Counted from the first letter of the stretch, positions 16,083 to 25,159 are shown. The stretch is 64,000 nt of DNA from Ruegeria_C sp041537925 (GCF_041537925.1 NZ_JBGOSH010000001.1:434001-498000), one strand, 5' to 3'. Translations and numbers: made by a program. Notes: generated by a model from the letters alone, not told the origin.

Positions 16083-17096
16083 ATGACAAATGCTTTGACC
16101 CGCCTTCTCGCTTCCAAGGACACGCTTCTGGCCGATGGGGCCACGGGGACCAACCTGTTTGCCATGGGCCTGCAATCGGGCGACGCGCCCGAGCTTTGGA
16201 ACGTTGATCAGCCCGGGAAGATTGCCGCGCTTTATCAGGGCGCGGTGGATGCGGGCAGCGACCTGTTCCTGACCAACACCTTCGGCGGCACCGCCGCGCG
16301 GCTGAAACTGCACGAGGCGCAGAACCGCGTCGGAGAGTTGAACCGCCTTGGCGCCGAGATCGGCCGCGATGTGGCCGACAAATCGGGGCGCGAGATCGTG
16401 GTGGCCGGTTCGGTCGGACCCACGGGTGAGATTTTCGAGCCGGTTGGCACCTTCAGCCATGCCGAAGCGGTCGAGATGTTCCACGAACAGGCCGACGCCC
16501 TGAAAGCGGGCGGTGCCGATGTGTTGTGGCTGGAAACCATAAGCGCCCCGGAAGAGTTCCGCGCCGCCGCCGAAGGCTTTGCGCTGGCTGATATGCCCTG
16601 GTGCGGCACGATGAGTTTTGACACTGCCGGGCGGACCATGATGGGCGTGACCTCGTCCGATCTGGCGCAATTGGTCGAGACCCTGCCGAACCCGCCGATT
16701 GCCTTTGGTGCCAATTGCGGCACCGGCGCGTCCGATATCCTGCGCACCGTTTTGGGCTTTGCCGCTCAGGGCACCGAACGGCCCATCATCTCGAAGGGCA
16801 ATGCGGGAATCCCGAAATATGTCGATGGCCATATCCACTATGACGGCACCCCGGAACTGATGGGGCAATATGCCGGAATGGCGCGAGACGCGGGCGCGCG
16901 CATCGTCGGCGGTTGCTGCGGCACCATGCCCGACCACCTGCGCCAAATGCGTGCCGCACTAGACAATGGCACGCGGGGCGAGCGGCCCACGCTGAACCAG
17001 ATCACTGCGGCCCTTGGCCCGTTCACCTCGGCCTCGGACGGCACCGGAGACGAGGCCGTGCCCGAGCGCCGCACCCGCCGCCGCCGCCGCGCCTGA
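16083..17096 (+). CDS. bmt: Betaine-homocysteine S-methyltransferase
   Basis: This enzyme transfers a methyl group from glycine betaine (or related sulfonium donors) to homocysteine, giving methionine; in marine Roseobacters it also starts glycine betaine breakdown. The 337 residues form a zinc-dependent barrel: LLADGATGTNLFAMGL at the start, FLTNTFGG, then the first zinc cysteine in FGANCGTG and the paired cysteines in IVGGCCGTMPDHLRQM. The C-terminal tail is Arg-rich (RRTRRRRRA) and probably unstructured. It lacks the cobalamin-binding domains of MetH. A hairpin precedes the gene, which is transcribed alone or with the next transporter. Confidence 0.9.
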   Translation: MTNALTRLLASKDTLLADGATGTNLFAMGLQSGDAPELWNVDQPGKIAALYQGAVDAGSDLFLTNTFGGTAARLKLHEAQNRVGELNRLGAEIGRDVADKSGREIVVAGSVGPTGEIFEPVGTFSHAEAVEMFHEQADALKAGGADVLWLETISAPEEFRAAAEGFALADMPWCGTMSFDTAGRTMMGVTSSDLAQLVETLPNPPIAFGANCGTGASDILRTVLGFAAQGTERPIISKGNAGIPKYVDGHIHYDGTPELMGQYAGMARDAGARIVGGCCGTMPDHLRQMRAALDNGTRGERPTLNQITAALGPFTSASDGTGDEAVPERRTRRRRRA

Positions 17097-17206
17097 TCCC
17101 CCAAGCCTGCCGGGCTGTTTCGAATTGACACGACCGGAATATTCGCCGACCTGTCAGGGCGAGCGGTCTTGCGTTGGGCAGGTGCCGGGACAGTATCGGA
17201 CATTTC

Positions 17207-18097
17207 GTGGCACCACTGATCGCAACCGACCGCCGGGCCAACCTGATCGGCAGTCTCTGGATGGTTGCAGCCATGGCCGGTTTTGCGATCGAGGATGCGC
17301 TGCTCAAGGCCTCCCACAGCACGCTGCCCATCGGTCAGATCATGCTGTTCTTCGGTCTGGGCGGCACCTGTGTCTTTGGTGGTCTCGCACTGACCCGGAA
17401 CGAGCCACTGTTCACCCGCGATGTGATCTCGCGCCTGATGTGCATCCGCGCCGTGTTCGAGGTGTTCGGGCGTCTGTTCTATGTGCTGGCCATCACCCTT
17501 ACCCCGCTATCCTCGGCCACGGTGATCCTGCAGGCGACCCCGATCGTGGTGGTCGCGGGCGCGGCGCTGGTTTTTGGCGAGCAGGTTGGCTGGCGCAGAT
17601 GGGCCGCGATCCTGATCGGGCTGGCCGGGGTTGTGGTCATCATCCAGCCCGGCGCCGAGAGCTTTTCGGCGCTTTCCATCTTTGCTGTGCTGGGCATGTT
17701 GGGCTTTGCCGGACGGGACCTTGCCAGTCGCGCCGCCCCGTCGACATTAGGCACCGCGGTTCTGGGGTTCTACGGCTTTCTGTCCATCATTCTGGCCGGC
17801 GTGATCTATTCGATTTGGGAGGGCGCGCCCCTTGTCCTGCCGGACGCCCCTACTACGCTCATCCTGTCGGGCGCGGTACTGGCGGGAGTTCTAGGCTATT
17901 CCAGCCTGATGAACGCGATGCGCACGGGTGAAGTTTCGGCGGTCACGCCGTTCCGCTATACGCGGCTGCTCTTTGGCATCGGATTGGGTGTGTTTGTGTT
18001 CGCAGAGCAACTGAGCGGCGCGATGCTTCTGGGCTGCGGGCTGATCGTGTTGTCTGGGTTGTTCATCCTGTGGCGGGGGCAACAGGACGCCACCTGA
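17207..18097 (+). CDS. DMT-superfamily (EamA) transporter
   Basis: An inner-membrane protein of ~296 residues with about ten helices in two EamA repeats. The first repeat runs from IGSLWMVAAMAGFAIEDALLKAS to VLGEQVGWRRW-type helices ending near VVIIQPG; the second starts at FAVLGMLGFAGRDLASRAAP. Such proteins export or import amino acids, nucleobases or other small metabolites; the substrate is unknown. The start is uncertain: GTG 17207 is used, and an in-frame TTG at 17174 would add 11 residues. Neither has a strong ribosome site. Confidence 0.85.
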   Translation: MAPLIATDRRANLIGSLWMVAAMAGFAIEDALLKASHSTLPIGQIMLFFGLGGTCVFGGLALTRNEPLFTRDVISRLMCIRAVFEVFGRLFYVLAITLTPLSSATVILQATPIVVVAGAALVFGEQVGWRRWAAILIGLAGVVVIIQPGAESFSALSIFAVLGMLGFAGRDLASRAAPSTLGTAVLGFYGFLSIILAGVIYSIWEGAPLVLPDAPTTLILSGAVLAGVLGYSSLMNAMRTGEVSAVTPFRYTRLLFGIGLGVFVFAEQLSGAMLLGCGLIVLSGLFILWRGQQDAT

Positions 18098-18175
18098 GCC
18101 TCAGACCACTATCACAAACAGGGATTTCTCCGGCATTCCGGTCGAGGAAACCCGGTCATGTGGCCACAGGCTGTT

Positions 18176-18370
18176 TCAGCTGCCGCTTTTGATCTTCAGA
18201 TCATTATGCACCCGGTGATAGGGTGCCGATTTCACGATGTCGCTGACATCAGCGCTCTCGGTCGCGGGGCGTGCCCGGTAGAACATGTAGGCCCCTGCCC
18301 CCAAGCCGAGCGCACTGAACCCGATCGCTGCCCAGAGCATCGTTGTGTCCAGTCCAATCCCTTCCAACAT
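18176..18370 (-). CDS. Small single-pass membrane protein
   Basis: A 64-residue protein with one membrane helix (about 11-31, MLWAAIGFSALGLGAGAYMF) and a short polar C-terminal tail ending YHRVHNDLKIKSGS. AAAGGAGA sits 6 nt before the ATG, a very strong ribosome site, so the gene is very likely real. No family was recognised. It is convergent with the DMT transporter gene and lies downstream of another uncharacterised membrane protein. Confidence 0.7.
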   Translation of the reverse strand: MLEGIGLDTTMLWAAIGFSALGLGAGAYMFYRARPATESADVSDIVKSAPYHRVHNDLKIKSGS

Positions 18371-18434
18371 GACAGTCTCCTTTCACATCTCCAATATAGG
18401 CCTATTGGGATAAAATTTCCATATCAGAGCAACA

Positions 18435-18977
18435 TCAGAGCGATGGCGCGGTCTTGATTGCCTCCAGAAGGTGCCGCGACAGGGCTTCTGCCTCCTCCCG
18501 GTTGCGGGCGATCTGGTTGCGTTTGGCCCGACCGCGCAAGCGCCCCGCAGCGGCAAACGCTCCCGCCGACATCGCCAGAAGCACCAGCGAGATCGCCACG
18601 CCGCCGCTCAATGTACCCGGAATCGCCGCCCCCATCGCCGCCAGCATCGCCCCCACGGTCAGGCGCTGACCCCAGACGCCGGTGACCTGATCGGCATCCA
18701 GCAGCCCGCTTTCCTGCTGCCGCAGCTCGGCCACATGGGCCGAGAGCAGATGCGAGACGATCAACGCGGTATGGGGATTGTTGGCCAGTCCCAGACCGGT
18801 GATCAGCGCGGCCTGCTCGGCCTTGCGGCTCAGCACCGCGCGGATCAGGCGGCGCAGCACCTCTTCGTCGACATCATCATCCATCGCCATGGAACTGGCA
18901 AAGGCGATCAGCGCCGTCGCCGGGCGGCGGCTGAGTTCGAGGGGCTCCTCGACCTCATTATTTTTGTTTCTGGCCAA
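18435..18977 (-). CDS. Uncharacterised membrane protein
   Basis: A 180-residue protein with a mostly helical N-terminal half (EEVLRRLIRAVLSRKAEQAA) and two hydrophobic helices near 110-145 (MLAAMGAAIPGTLSGGVAISLVLLAMSAG, in two parts), then a basic tail RLRGRAKRNQIARNREEAE. I do not recognise the family. The assigned start is a TTG 6 nt after the preceding stop; an ATG 29 codons later is possible. Its position directly after the enoyl-CoA hydratase gene implies a shared transcript. Confidence 0.6.
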   Translation of the reverse strand: MARNKNNEVEEPLELSRRPATALIAFASSMAMDDDVDEEVLRRLIRAVLSRKAEQAALITGLGLANNPHTALIVSHLLSAHVAELRQQESGLLDADQVTGVWGQRLTVGAMLAAMGAAIPGTLSGGVAISLVLLAMSAGAFAAAGRLRGRAKRNQIARNREEAEALSRHLLEAIKTAPSL

Positions 18978-18983
18978 GCCCGA

Positions 18984-19760
18984 TCAGCGCCCTTCGAAGA
19001 GCGCCGGGCGTTTTTCCATGAAGGCCACGACACCTTCCTTGAAGTCCCGGCTGCGACCGCATTCGCCTTGCAGATGCGCCTCGATGGCAAGCTGGTCCGG
19101 CAGGTTGCTGCCATAGGTGCCGCGAATCGCTTTCTTGATGGCTGCAAAGGCCTGGGTCGGGCCGTATGCCAGGTAGTTGGCGCGCGCGCGCCATTGCGCA
19201 TCGAATTCGGCATCGGGCACCGTTTCCCAGATCATGCCCCATTGCTCGGCCTGGGTGGCGGTGATCTTCTCAGCGAAAAGCGCCGCCCCCATCGCCTTGG
19301 CCATGCCCATCTGGCGCGGCAGGAACCAGGTGCCGCCAGCATCCGGCATCAGGCCGATCCGGGCAAAGGCCTGCAGGAAATAGGCGCTCTCGGTCGCGAT
19401 CACCACATCCGCCGCCAGCGCCAGATTGGCCCCTGCCCCTGCCGCCGGGCCATTGACCGCCGCGATCGTGGGCACCGGGCACTCATAGATCGCCGCCAGC
19501 ATGGGGCCATATTCGTCGCGCAGCGTGCGTTCCAGATCGATCCGCCCGGCACTGCCCGCGTCGCCCAGATCCTGCCCGGTGCAAAATGCGTTACCCGCGC
19601 CGGTCAGCACGATGGCGCGGGCCGATTTGGCGGCCTCGTGCATGGCAAAGGCGATCTCGGCCCGCATCTGGCTGGTCAGCGCATTCATCTTCTCTGGGCG
19701 GTTCAGCGTGAGAACGGCGAGCGTGTCGGCGGTCTCAAGCGTGATGGTCTCGTATTCCAT
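18984..19760 (-). CDS. Enoyl-CoA hydratase/isomerase, PaaG-like
   Basis: A 258-residue crotonase-fold enzyme acting on acyl-CoA thioesters in the cytoplasm. The oxyanion-hole segments are AFCTGQDLGD (near 65) and NGPAAGAGANLALAAD (near 105-120). FCTGQDL rather than the common FCAGGDL resembles PaaG, the ring-1,2-epoxyphenylacetyl-CoA isomerase, but no other phenylacetate genes are near. ATG 19760 is used because GGAG lies 5 nt upstream; a longer form of 287 residues has no support. It is followed by a membrane protein of unknown role and preceded by ccmH. The exact substrate is uncertain. Confidence 0.82.
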   Translation of the reverse strand: MEYETITLETADTLAVLTLNRPEKMNALTSQMRAEIAFAMHEAAKSARAIVLTGAGNAFCTGQDLGDAGSAGRIDLERTLRDEYGPMLAAIYECPVPTIAAVNGPAAGAGANLALAADVVIATESAYFLQAFARIGLMPDAGGTWFLPRQMGMAKAMGAALFAEKITATQAEQWGMIWETVPDAEFDAQWRARANYLAYGPTQAFAAIKKAIRGTYGSNLPDQLAIEAHLQGECGRSRDFKEGVVAFMEKRPALFEGR

Positions 19761-19865
19761 GAATGGCTCCGGCCTGGTGACGCTTTGGGCATAGAACACC
19801 GAGCGCGCCGGATTGGCAAAGGCAAACAGCAAGTCCCGTGACGGCAAGCCCGGATCAGGCCCGGA

Positions 19866-20336
19866 TCACTCGTCCAGCAACTCGCGCAGGCGCTGGCGTT
19901 CTTCCTCGTTCAGAGCGGCCTCTGCCGGTGCCGGTGCGGATGCGCGTTTGCGCAGGTAGAAGAACCCGGTCAGCGCCGCCAGCAACAGCATGATCGGCCC
20001 CGCCGCCCAGAGCAGCATATTGGCCCCGTCCGCCGTGGGCCGCAGCAGCACATATTCGCCATAGCGGTCGACAACAAAGTCGATCACCTCGTCATCGCTG
20101 TCACCCGCGACCAGCCGTTCGCGCACCAGAAGTCGCAGATCGCGGGCCAGACCGGCATTGCTTTCGTCGATGCTCTCGTTGCGACAGACAAGGCAGCGCA
20201 GCCCCTTGCTCAGCTCGCGCGCGCGTTCCTCCAGCACCGGATCATCCAGCACCTCGTCAGGCTGCACCGCCGCCACCGGCAGCGCCAGCAGCACCAGCAT
20301 CAGGACGGACATGAAGCGTTTGAGCAGGCCCGTCAT
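19866..20336 (-). CDS. ccmH: Cytochrome c maturation protein CcmH
   Basis: A thiol oxidoreductase of the heme lyase complex that reduces apocytochrome c cysteines before heme attachment. The 156-residue protein has an N-terminal signal/anchor helix (LMLVLLALPVAAV), the redox motif LRCLVCRN near residue 47, and a second membrane helix (LLWAAGPIMLLLAALTGFF) near 110-130. The start at 20336 overlaps the ccmF stop as ATGA, so the two are co-translated. Only the short form is present; the TPR part (CcmI) found fused in enterobacteria is absent here. Confidence 0.93.
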   Translation of the reverse strand: MTGLLKRFMSVLMLVLLALPVAAVQPDEVLDDPVLEERARELSKGLRCLVCRNESIDESNAGLARDLRLLVRERLVAGDSDDEVIDFVVDRYGEYVLLRPTADGANMLLWAAGPIMLLLAALTGFFYLRKRASAPAPAEAALNEEERQRLRELLDE

Positions 20337-22297
20337 TCCGCCGGTACCCCGCCCATCGGCGCCTTGCGCGCGCCAGCAGCCACTCGGAAACGGCGATCGC
20401 TGAGGCTCAGCGCGCCGCCCAGGGCCATCATCAGGCACCCGGCCCAGATCCAGTTGGCAAAGGGCTTGATATAGGTGCGAACGGTCCAGCCGCCCCCTGC
20501 CTGCTCATCGCCCAGAACCACATAGACGTCGCGCATGATCCGGTAATCGATCGCCGCCTCGGTGGTGGGCATCCGCGCCACCGGATAGTCGCGTTTCTCA
20601 GGGTTCAACGTGGCGATAGCCCGGCCGTCCCGTTCAAGCTGCACCGAGCCGGTGGTGGCAAAGTAATTCGGCCCCGCCAGGCGTTCGACCTTGTCCAGCG
20701 TCAGGGTGAATCCCCCGACCTCGAAGGGCTCGCCCAGCTGGGTGACGCGGATATCCTCTTGCTCCCACGCGGTCAGGCCCGCGATGGCAAAGATCGTGAC
20801 CCCCAGCCCGGAATGCGCCACCGCCTTGCCCCAATCGGCGCGCGGAAGGCGGAAGAGACGGCCAAGGCTGCCCTTGCGGCCCGTGCGGCTCCAGAGATCG
20901 ACAATTGCGCCAGACGTGACCCAGACACCCAGGAATACGCCCACAGGCCCCAGCGCGCTGCGCCCGGTCTGCATCGTCCAGACCAGCAGCGTCACCGCCA
21001 CCGCAAGCCCGAACGCATAACGCATCGACCACGCCGCGCGGCTCACTTTGCCCCGCTTCCACGGCAGGACCGAGCCCAGCGGAAGGGCCAGACCCAACAC
21101 CACCATGAAGGGTGTGAAGGCAGCATTGAAGAACGGCGCACCGACCGAGAGTTTCCGGTCAAAGAACATCTCGGCCACCATCGGCCACATGGTGCCGAAA
21201 AAGACCACGAAACAGCTCACCGCCAGCAGGATATTGTTCAGCACCAGCGCGCTCTCGCGGCTGACCATGCCAAAGACTCCTTTGGCCTCCATCGCCTGTG
21301 CGCGGGCGGCATAAAGTGTCAGCGCCCCGCCGGTGAAAAACGCCAGTATGCCCAGAATGAACACGCCCCGCTCGGGATCGTTGGCAAAGGCGTGCACCGA
21401 GGTCAGCAGGCCTGAGCGCACGATGAACGTGCCGATCAGCGAAAAGCCGAAGGCCAGGATCGCCAACAGGATGGTCCAGCTTTTCAGCGCCTCGCGCTTT
21501 TCCACCACGATGGCCGAGTGCAGCAATGCGGCGGCCAGCAGCCACGGCATGAAGCTGGCATTCTCGACCGGGTCCCAGAACCAGAACCCGCCCCAGCCAA
21601 GTTCGTAATAGGCCCACCAGGACCCCAGCGCGATGCCGATGGTCAGAAATATCCACGCCGCCAGTGTCCAGGGCCGCACCCAGCGGCCCCAGGCGGCATC
21701 GACGCGGCCTTCGATCAGGGCGGCCACAGCGAAACTGAACGCCATGCTCAGCCCCACATAGCCAAGATAGAGGAACGGCGGGTGAAAGGCCAATCCGGGA
21801 TCCTGCAAAAGCGGGTTCAGATCCTGCCCGTCAAACGGCGGCACCGCCAGCCGAATGAACGGGTTCGAGGTAAACAGGATGAAGGCAAAAAACGCCACTG
21901 CGATCGCCGACTGAACCGCCAGCACGCGCGCCTTGAGCGAGGGCGGCAAGCCGCCGCCAAACCACGCTGCCATTGCGCCAAAAAGCGTGACGATCAGCAC
22001 CCAGAGCAGCATGGACCCCTCGTGGTTTCCCCATGTGCCACTGATCTTGTATAGCATCGGTTTGGCCGAATGACTGTTCAGCACCACCAACCGCAGCGAG
22101 AAATCCGAGGTCACAAAGGCCCACATCAGCGCGCCAAAGGCAAAAGCAGTCAGCATGAACTGTGCCATAGCGGCTGGTTCGGCCATGGCCATCCAGCCGG
22201 GCCAGCGCCGGTGTGCGCCGATCAGCGGGACGACCACCTGCACGACGGCCACCAGAAATGCGAGGATGAGGGCGAAATGTCCGAGTTCTGCTGTCAT
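20333..22297 (-). CDS. ccmF: Cytochrome c heme lyase CcmF
   Basis: A large inner-membrane protein (654 residues, about 14-15 helices) that receives heme from holo-CcmE and, with CcmH, joins it to apocytochrome c. The tryptophan-rich WWD-type signature is visible as WGGFWFWDPVENASFMPW near residue 240, preceded by SWWAYYELG; the family's periplasmic loop histidines flank this. ATG 22297 is preferred over 12 extra codons because MTAELGHFALIL is the typical start and an AAGG lies upstream. It overlaps ccmH. The upstream ccmE is separated by the holin/endolysin pair. Confidence 0.96.
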   Translation of the reverse strand: MTAELGHFALILAFLVAVVQVVVPLIGAHRRWPGWMAMAEPAAMAQFMLTAFAFGALMWAFVTSDFSLRLVVLNSHSAKPMLYKISGTWGNHEGSMLLWVLIVTLFGAMAAWFGGGLPPSLKARVLAVQSAIAVAFFAFILFTSNPFIRLAVPPFDGQDLNPLLQDPGLAFHPPFLYLGYVGLSMAFSFAVAALIEGRVDAAWGRWVRPWTLAAWIFLTIGIALGSWWAYYELGWGGFWFWDPVENASFMPWLLAAALLHSAIVVEKREALKSWTILLAILAFGFSLIGTFIVRSGLLTSVHAFANDPERGVFILGILAFFTGGALTLYAARAQAMEAKGVFGMVSRESALVLNNILLAVSCFVVFFGTMWPMVAEMFFDRKLSVGAPFFNAAFTPFMVVLGLALPLGSVLPWKRGKVSRAAWSMRYAFGLAVAVTLLVWTMQTGRSALGPVGVFLGVWVTSGAIVDLWSRTGRKGSLGRLFRLPRADWGKAVAHSGLGVTIFAIAGLTAWEQEDIRVTQLGEPFEVGGFTLTLDKVERLAGPNYFATTGSVQLERDGRAIATLNPEKRDYPVARMPTTEAAIDYRIMRDVYVVLGDEQAGGGWTVRTYIKPFANWIWAGCLMMALGGALSLSDRRFRVAAGARKAPMGGVPAE

Positions 22298-22371
22298 GGG
22301 CCTTGGTATAAACCCGGCCCTGCCCGCATCCAATCACAATCGTCCGGTCGCGGCGCGCATAGTGTCGCGGA

Positions 22372-22950
22372 TCAGGCCTTTTGCCGCCGCCGCCAGTCCT
22401 CCAGCGCCGGGTTTGGGTCGGTGCCTTCAAGCTGCTGGGCCAGCGCCGCATCCGTGCCGGGATCGGCGCTGCCAGGACTGTTGGCGCGCAAGCCCCGCAG
22501 CATCTCGATATTGGCTTTGACCTGCGGCGCGCGGGTCAAGCTGCGCGCCAAATCACGCTGCAGATCCTGGGTCTTGGCCTGATAGCGCGCGCCGAAATAA
22601 AACGACACGATCACGCCCAAAAGCCACCAGAGCGGCTCGGGCACCAGCGCGATGCCCTGCATGCGCTCAGCAAACCACAAAGGGTCCACCATGGCCGTCA
22701 CGAACAGACCCAGCGTTCCAAAGGCCAGAGCCGGGCGCGGCAACCGGTTGATCCCGTCGACAAAGCGATCGAAGCCCCCCTGCCGGGGTTGCGCGAATTC
22801 CGCACCGAACTGCGTCAGCGCCTGTTCCCGCGCCGCAGCGCCCCGTTCGGCCCCCGCCTCGGCATTCTCGCGAAACACCTCTGCCGTTTCCCGCACCACG
22901 TTGCGCCCAGCCCCGAACAGCAGCGCCATTATCCCGTCGATCAACCCCAT
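22372..22950 (-). CDS. GTA-type holin (3-TM holin family)
   Basis: A 192-residue protein with an N-terminal amphipathic region, hydrophobic segments at about 75-90 (PALAFGTLGLFVTAMV) and 105-123 (PEPLWWLLGVIVSFYFGARYQ), and a long charged C-terminal tail. This layout matches the 3TM holin proteins linked with gene transfer agents in Rhodobacterales. It would make membrane lesions that release the endolysin and so free GTA particles by lysis of producer cells. Its start overlaps the endolysin stop by 10 bp, so the pair is coupled. It stands alone relative to phage structural genes, which are absent from the window. Confidence 0.78.
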   Translation of the reverse strand: MGLIDGIMALLFGAGRNVVRETAEVFRENAEAGAERGAAAREQALTQFGAEFAQPRQGGFDRFVDGINRLPRPALAFGTLGLFVTAMVDPLWFAERMQGIALVPEPLWWLLGVIVSFYFGARYQAKTQDLQRDLARSLTRAPQVKANIEMLRGLRANSPGSADPGTDAALAQQLEGTDPNPALEDWRRRQKA

Positions 22951-23552
22951 ATCGCCACCCTTTGCTGAAATGCCGCCTCGTCCAGATGATATTGTTTGGT
23001 CAGGAATTCTTCGGCGCGTTTGATCCAGCCACCCTTGCCACCCGCCCGCGTCCGCGCATATTTGCGGCTGGCCGGACGGCGATCGGCGAGCCGGAAGTAA
23101 TAATTTCGCCGCGCCACCCCGTAAGCATCGCGCAACGCCTGCGCATCAGGCTGCGCCGCCTGACGCGCCGCCCGCGCTGTCTGCGGCCCAATCACGCCGT
23201 CAACAGCAACCCGATACCCCATCTCGCGCAACAGCCGTTGCAGGATCTTCACCGCCTGCGCCCCGGCATTGACATACATATCAAAGACTGTTGCATGCAG
23301 CGCCTCGGGCAGACGGTCGACCCGGGGGCGCTGAAAGTAATGCACCACGAAAACCTGCTCAGCCCGCGCCCGGCTCAACGCCCGGACATCGCGCGTGTCA
23401 AACTCCCCATTCCCATCCAGATCGAGACCAAGGCGCCGCATCGTGTGAATGGTGACCCCGTATTTGGTGGCACCGCCCGGGTCGTCCGGGTCATCGACAA
23501 ACCCGCCCTCCCGCGCCACGATTTCCTGGGCAATCTGTCTGACTGTCTGCAT
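22941..23552 (-). CDS. Holin-associated N-acetylmuramidase (GTA endolysin type, GH108)
   Basis: A 203-residue peptidoglycan hydrolase. The N-terminal GH108 domain has the catalytic glutamate in AREGGFVDDPDDPGGATKY (residues 13-31; E15), and YFQRPRVDRLP and VFDMYVNAGAQ are family positions. The C-terminal half has the PG_binding_3 type DGVIGPQTARAA. No signal peptide is seen, so export would rely on the adjacent holin. GGAGG lies 7 nt before ATG 23552. A terminator separates it from ccmE, implying its own promoter. In Rhodobacter capsulatus the GTA lysis genes are likewise located away from the main GTA cluster. Confidence 0.85.
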   Translation of the reverse strand: MQTVRQIAQEIVAREGGFVDDPDDPGGATKYGVTIHTMRRLGLDLDGNGEFDTRDVRALSRARAEQVFVVHYFQRPRVDRLPEALHATVFDMYVNAGAQAVKILQRLLREMGYRVAVDGVIGPQTARAARQAAQPDAQALRDAYGVARRNYYFRLADRRPASRKYARTRAGGKGGWIKRAEEFLTKQYHLDEAAFQQRVAIWG

Positions 23553-23607
23553 CTCTTACCCTCCGCAACTCTGGGTGAACGGTGCAGTGTGGATCTTATG
23601 ATGCGGC

Positions 23608-23638
23608 AAACAAAAAGGGCGCTGCTCACGCAACGCCC
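23608..23638 (-). terminator. Terminator between ccmE and the lysis pair
   Basis: A 9-bp stem with one G-T pair (23617-23625 with 23630-23638) and a 4-nt loop is followed on the minus strand by TTTTTGTTT. It should insulate the endolysin/holin genes from argC-ccmE transcription. Confidence 0.8.
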
Positions 23639-23676
23639 TGTGTTTTCTCGCCCGATTGCGCCTGACGCAGGGGGCT

Positions 23677-24123
23677 TCAACCCTCACCGGGTTCCTGATA
23701 AACACCTTGTTCCTTGAGCGCTTCCACCACTTCCTTGGGCATGTATGTCTCGTCATGTTTGGCAAGGATTTCAGAGGCTTCAAAGACACCGTTTACGTAA
23801 CTTCCGGTACCCACCATCCCCTGGTTCTCGGCAAAGAGATCGGGCAATACGCCACCGAAGACCACCTTCACGCTCTCTCCGCCATCGGTCACCAGAAACT
23901 CCACCACCTCACCCTGTCCTCGGATCAGGCTGCCCTCTTCAACCAGCCCGCCGATGCGGAACACCTCGTTGGGCTGGGGCGGTTCTGCTACCACCTGACT
24001 GGGCGAGCGGAAGAAGTTGATGCCATCGCGCATCGCATAACCGATCAGCCCGGTGGCGATGACCAGAGCGACCGTGGCCAACATGATCACCTGTATGCGA
24101 CGACGTTTCTTGAGCGACTTCAT
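23677..24123 (-). CDS. ccmE: Heme chaperone CcmE
   Basis: The periplasmic heme chaperone of cytochrome c maturation, anchored by an N-terminal helix (VIMLATVALVIATGLIGYAM). The heme-binding histidine is in VLAKHDETYMPKEV (written here as LAKHDETYMP), the family signature. The length, 148 residues, is normal. It follows argC by 7 bp on the same strand and should share its transcript. The next ccm genes downstream, ccmF and ccmH, come after a terminator and the lysis pair. Confidence 0.95.
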   Translation of the reverse strand: MKSLKKRRRIQVIMLATVALVIATGLIGYAMRDGINFFRSPSQVVAEPPQPNEVFRIGGLVEEGSLIRGQGEVVEFLVTDGGESVKVVFGGVLPDLFAENQGMVGTGSYVNGVFEASEILAKHDETYMPKEVVEALKEQGVYQEPGEG

Positions 24124-24130
24124 GTCATCC

Positions 24131-25159
24131 TCACGGGAACAGGGGGGCCATCATCAGCCCCGTGGTTTCAGGCTCTCCTAACATCAGGTTCGCATTCTGC
24201 AAGGCCTGCCCGCTGCTACCTTTTGTCAGGTTATCCAGCGCGCCGATCACGATAGCGCGCCGTTCGACTCGATCGGCAGCCACCCCGATATGGCAGAAAT
24301 TCGAGCCGCGCACATGATGGGTCGAGGGCGCCTCGCCAAAAGGCAGCACTTCGATGAAAGACTCGTTCTGATAGGCCCAGCACAGCGCCTCGTAGACGCT
24401 TCGCGGATCGCCCTTCACATAGGTGGTCGCCAGAATGCCCCGGTTCGCAGGGATCAAATGCGGGGTGAACTGCACCTGCACGGGCCGACCAGCGAGCTTT
24501 GTAAACTCCTGATCGAACTCTCCCAGATGCCGGTGAGTGCCGCCGATTGCATAGGCGGTATACCCCTCGCTCAACTCCGCGTGCAGCAAGTTCTCTTTCA
24601 GCGACCGCCCTGCTCCCGACACGGCGCATTTCAGGTCTAGGATGATGTCATCCAGATCAATCACACCGGCGGTGATCAGCGGACGCAGCACATATTGTCC
24701 GGTGGCTGCATTGCAGCCGGTGCCGGCCACCAGCCGCGCGGTGGTGATCTCATCGCGGTAGAATTCGGTCAGGCCATAGACGGCTTCGTCCTGATGGGCG
24801 AGTGCTGCGTGCGGGTTGCCATACCACTTCTCGTAGTCTTCGGGATCGCGCAGCCGGAAATCCGCCGAAAGATCAATGATCTTCAACGTATTCGGCAACT
24901 CCCGGATCACCTCTTGCGAAGTTTTGTGCGGCAAAGCGCAGAAACACAGGTCGATCTGGCTGAAATCAATCTCACCAATCTTGCACAGCTCGGGCAGATC
25001 CAGATGGCGCAGATGCGGGAAGACCTGCGTCATGCTCTGACCCGCCTTGCGTTCGGCCGCCAGCGCCGCGATCTCCAGCGCGGGGTGTTCGGCGATCAGC
25101 CGCACCAGTTCCGCGCCGGTATAACCGCTGGCGCCGAGGATTGCGATTTTATGGGTCAT
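24131..25159 (-). CDS. argC: N-acetyl-gamma-glutamyl-phosphate reductase
   Basis: This enzyme reduces N-acetylglutamyl-phosphate to the semialdehyde with NADPH in arginine synthesis. The 342-residue protein opens with the Rossmann motif ILGASGYTGAELVRL; the catalytic cysteine is in VAGTGCNAATGQYVLRPL, and HLIPANRGILATTY and NFCHIGV are later family blocks. It is followed after 7 bp by ccmE, an arrangement also reported for Rhodobacter (argC next to the ccmE homologue cycJ, as I recall). Confidence 0.96.
   Translation of the reverse strand: MTHKIAILGASGYTGAELVRLIAEHPALEIAALAAERKAGQSMTQVFPHLRHLDLPELCKIGEIDFSQIDLCFCALPHKTSQEVIRELPNTLKIIDLSADFRLRDPEDYEKWYGNPHAALAHQDEAVYGLTEFYRDEITTARLVAGTGCNAATGQYVLRPLITAGVIDLDDIILDLKCAVSGAGRSLKENLLHAELSEGYTAYAIGGTHRHLGEFDQEFTKLAGRPVQVQFTPHLIPANRGILATTYVKGDPRSVYEALCWAYQNESFIEVLPFGEAPSTHHVRGSNFCHIGVAADRVERRAIVIGALDNLTKGSSGQALQNANLMLGEPETTGLMMAPLFP

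Noticed and set aside
23677..25159. Prophage or integration event explaining the lysis genes next to argC-ccmE
   Set aside because: No integrase, attachment repeat or structural phage gene is visible and the flanking ccm genes are intact, so a dispersed GTA locus fits better.
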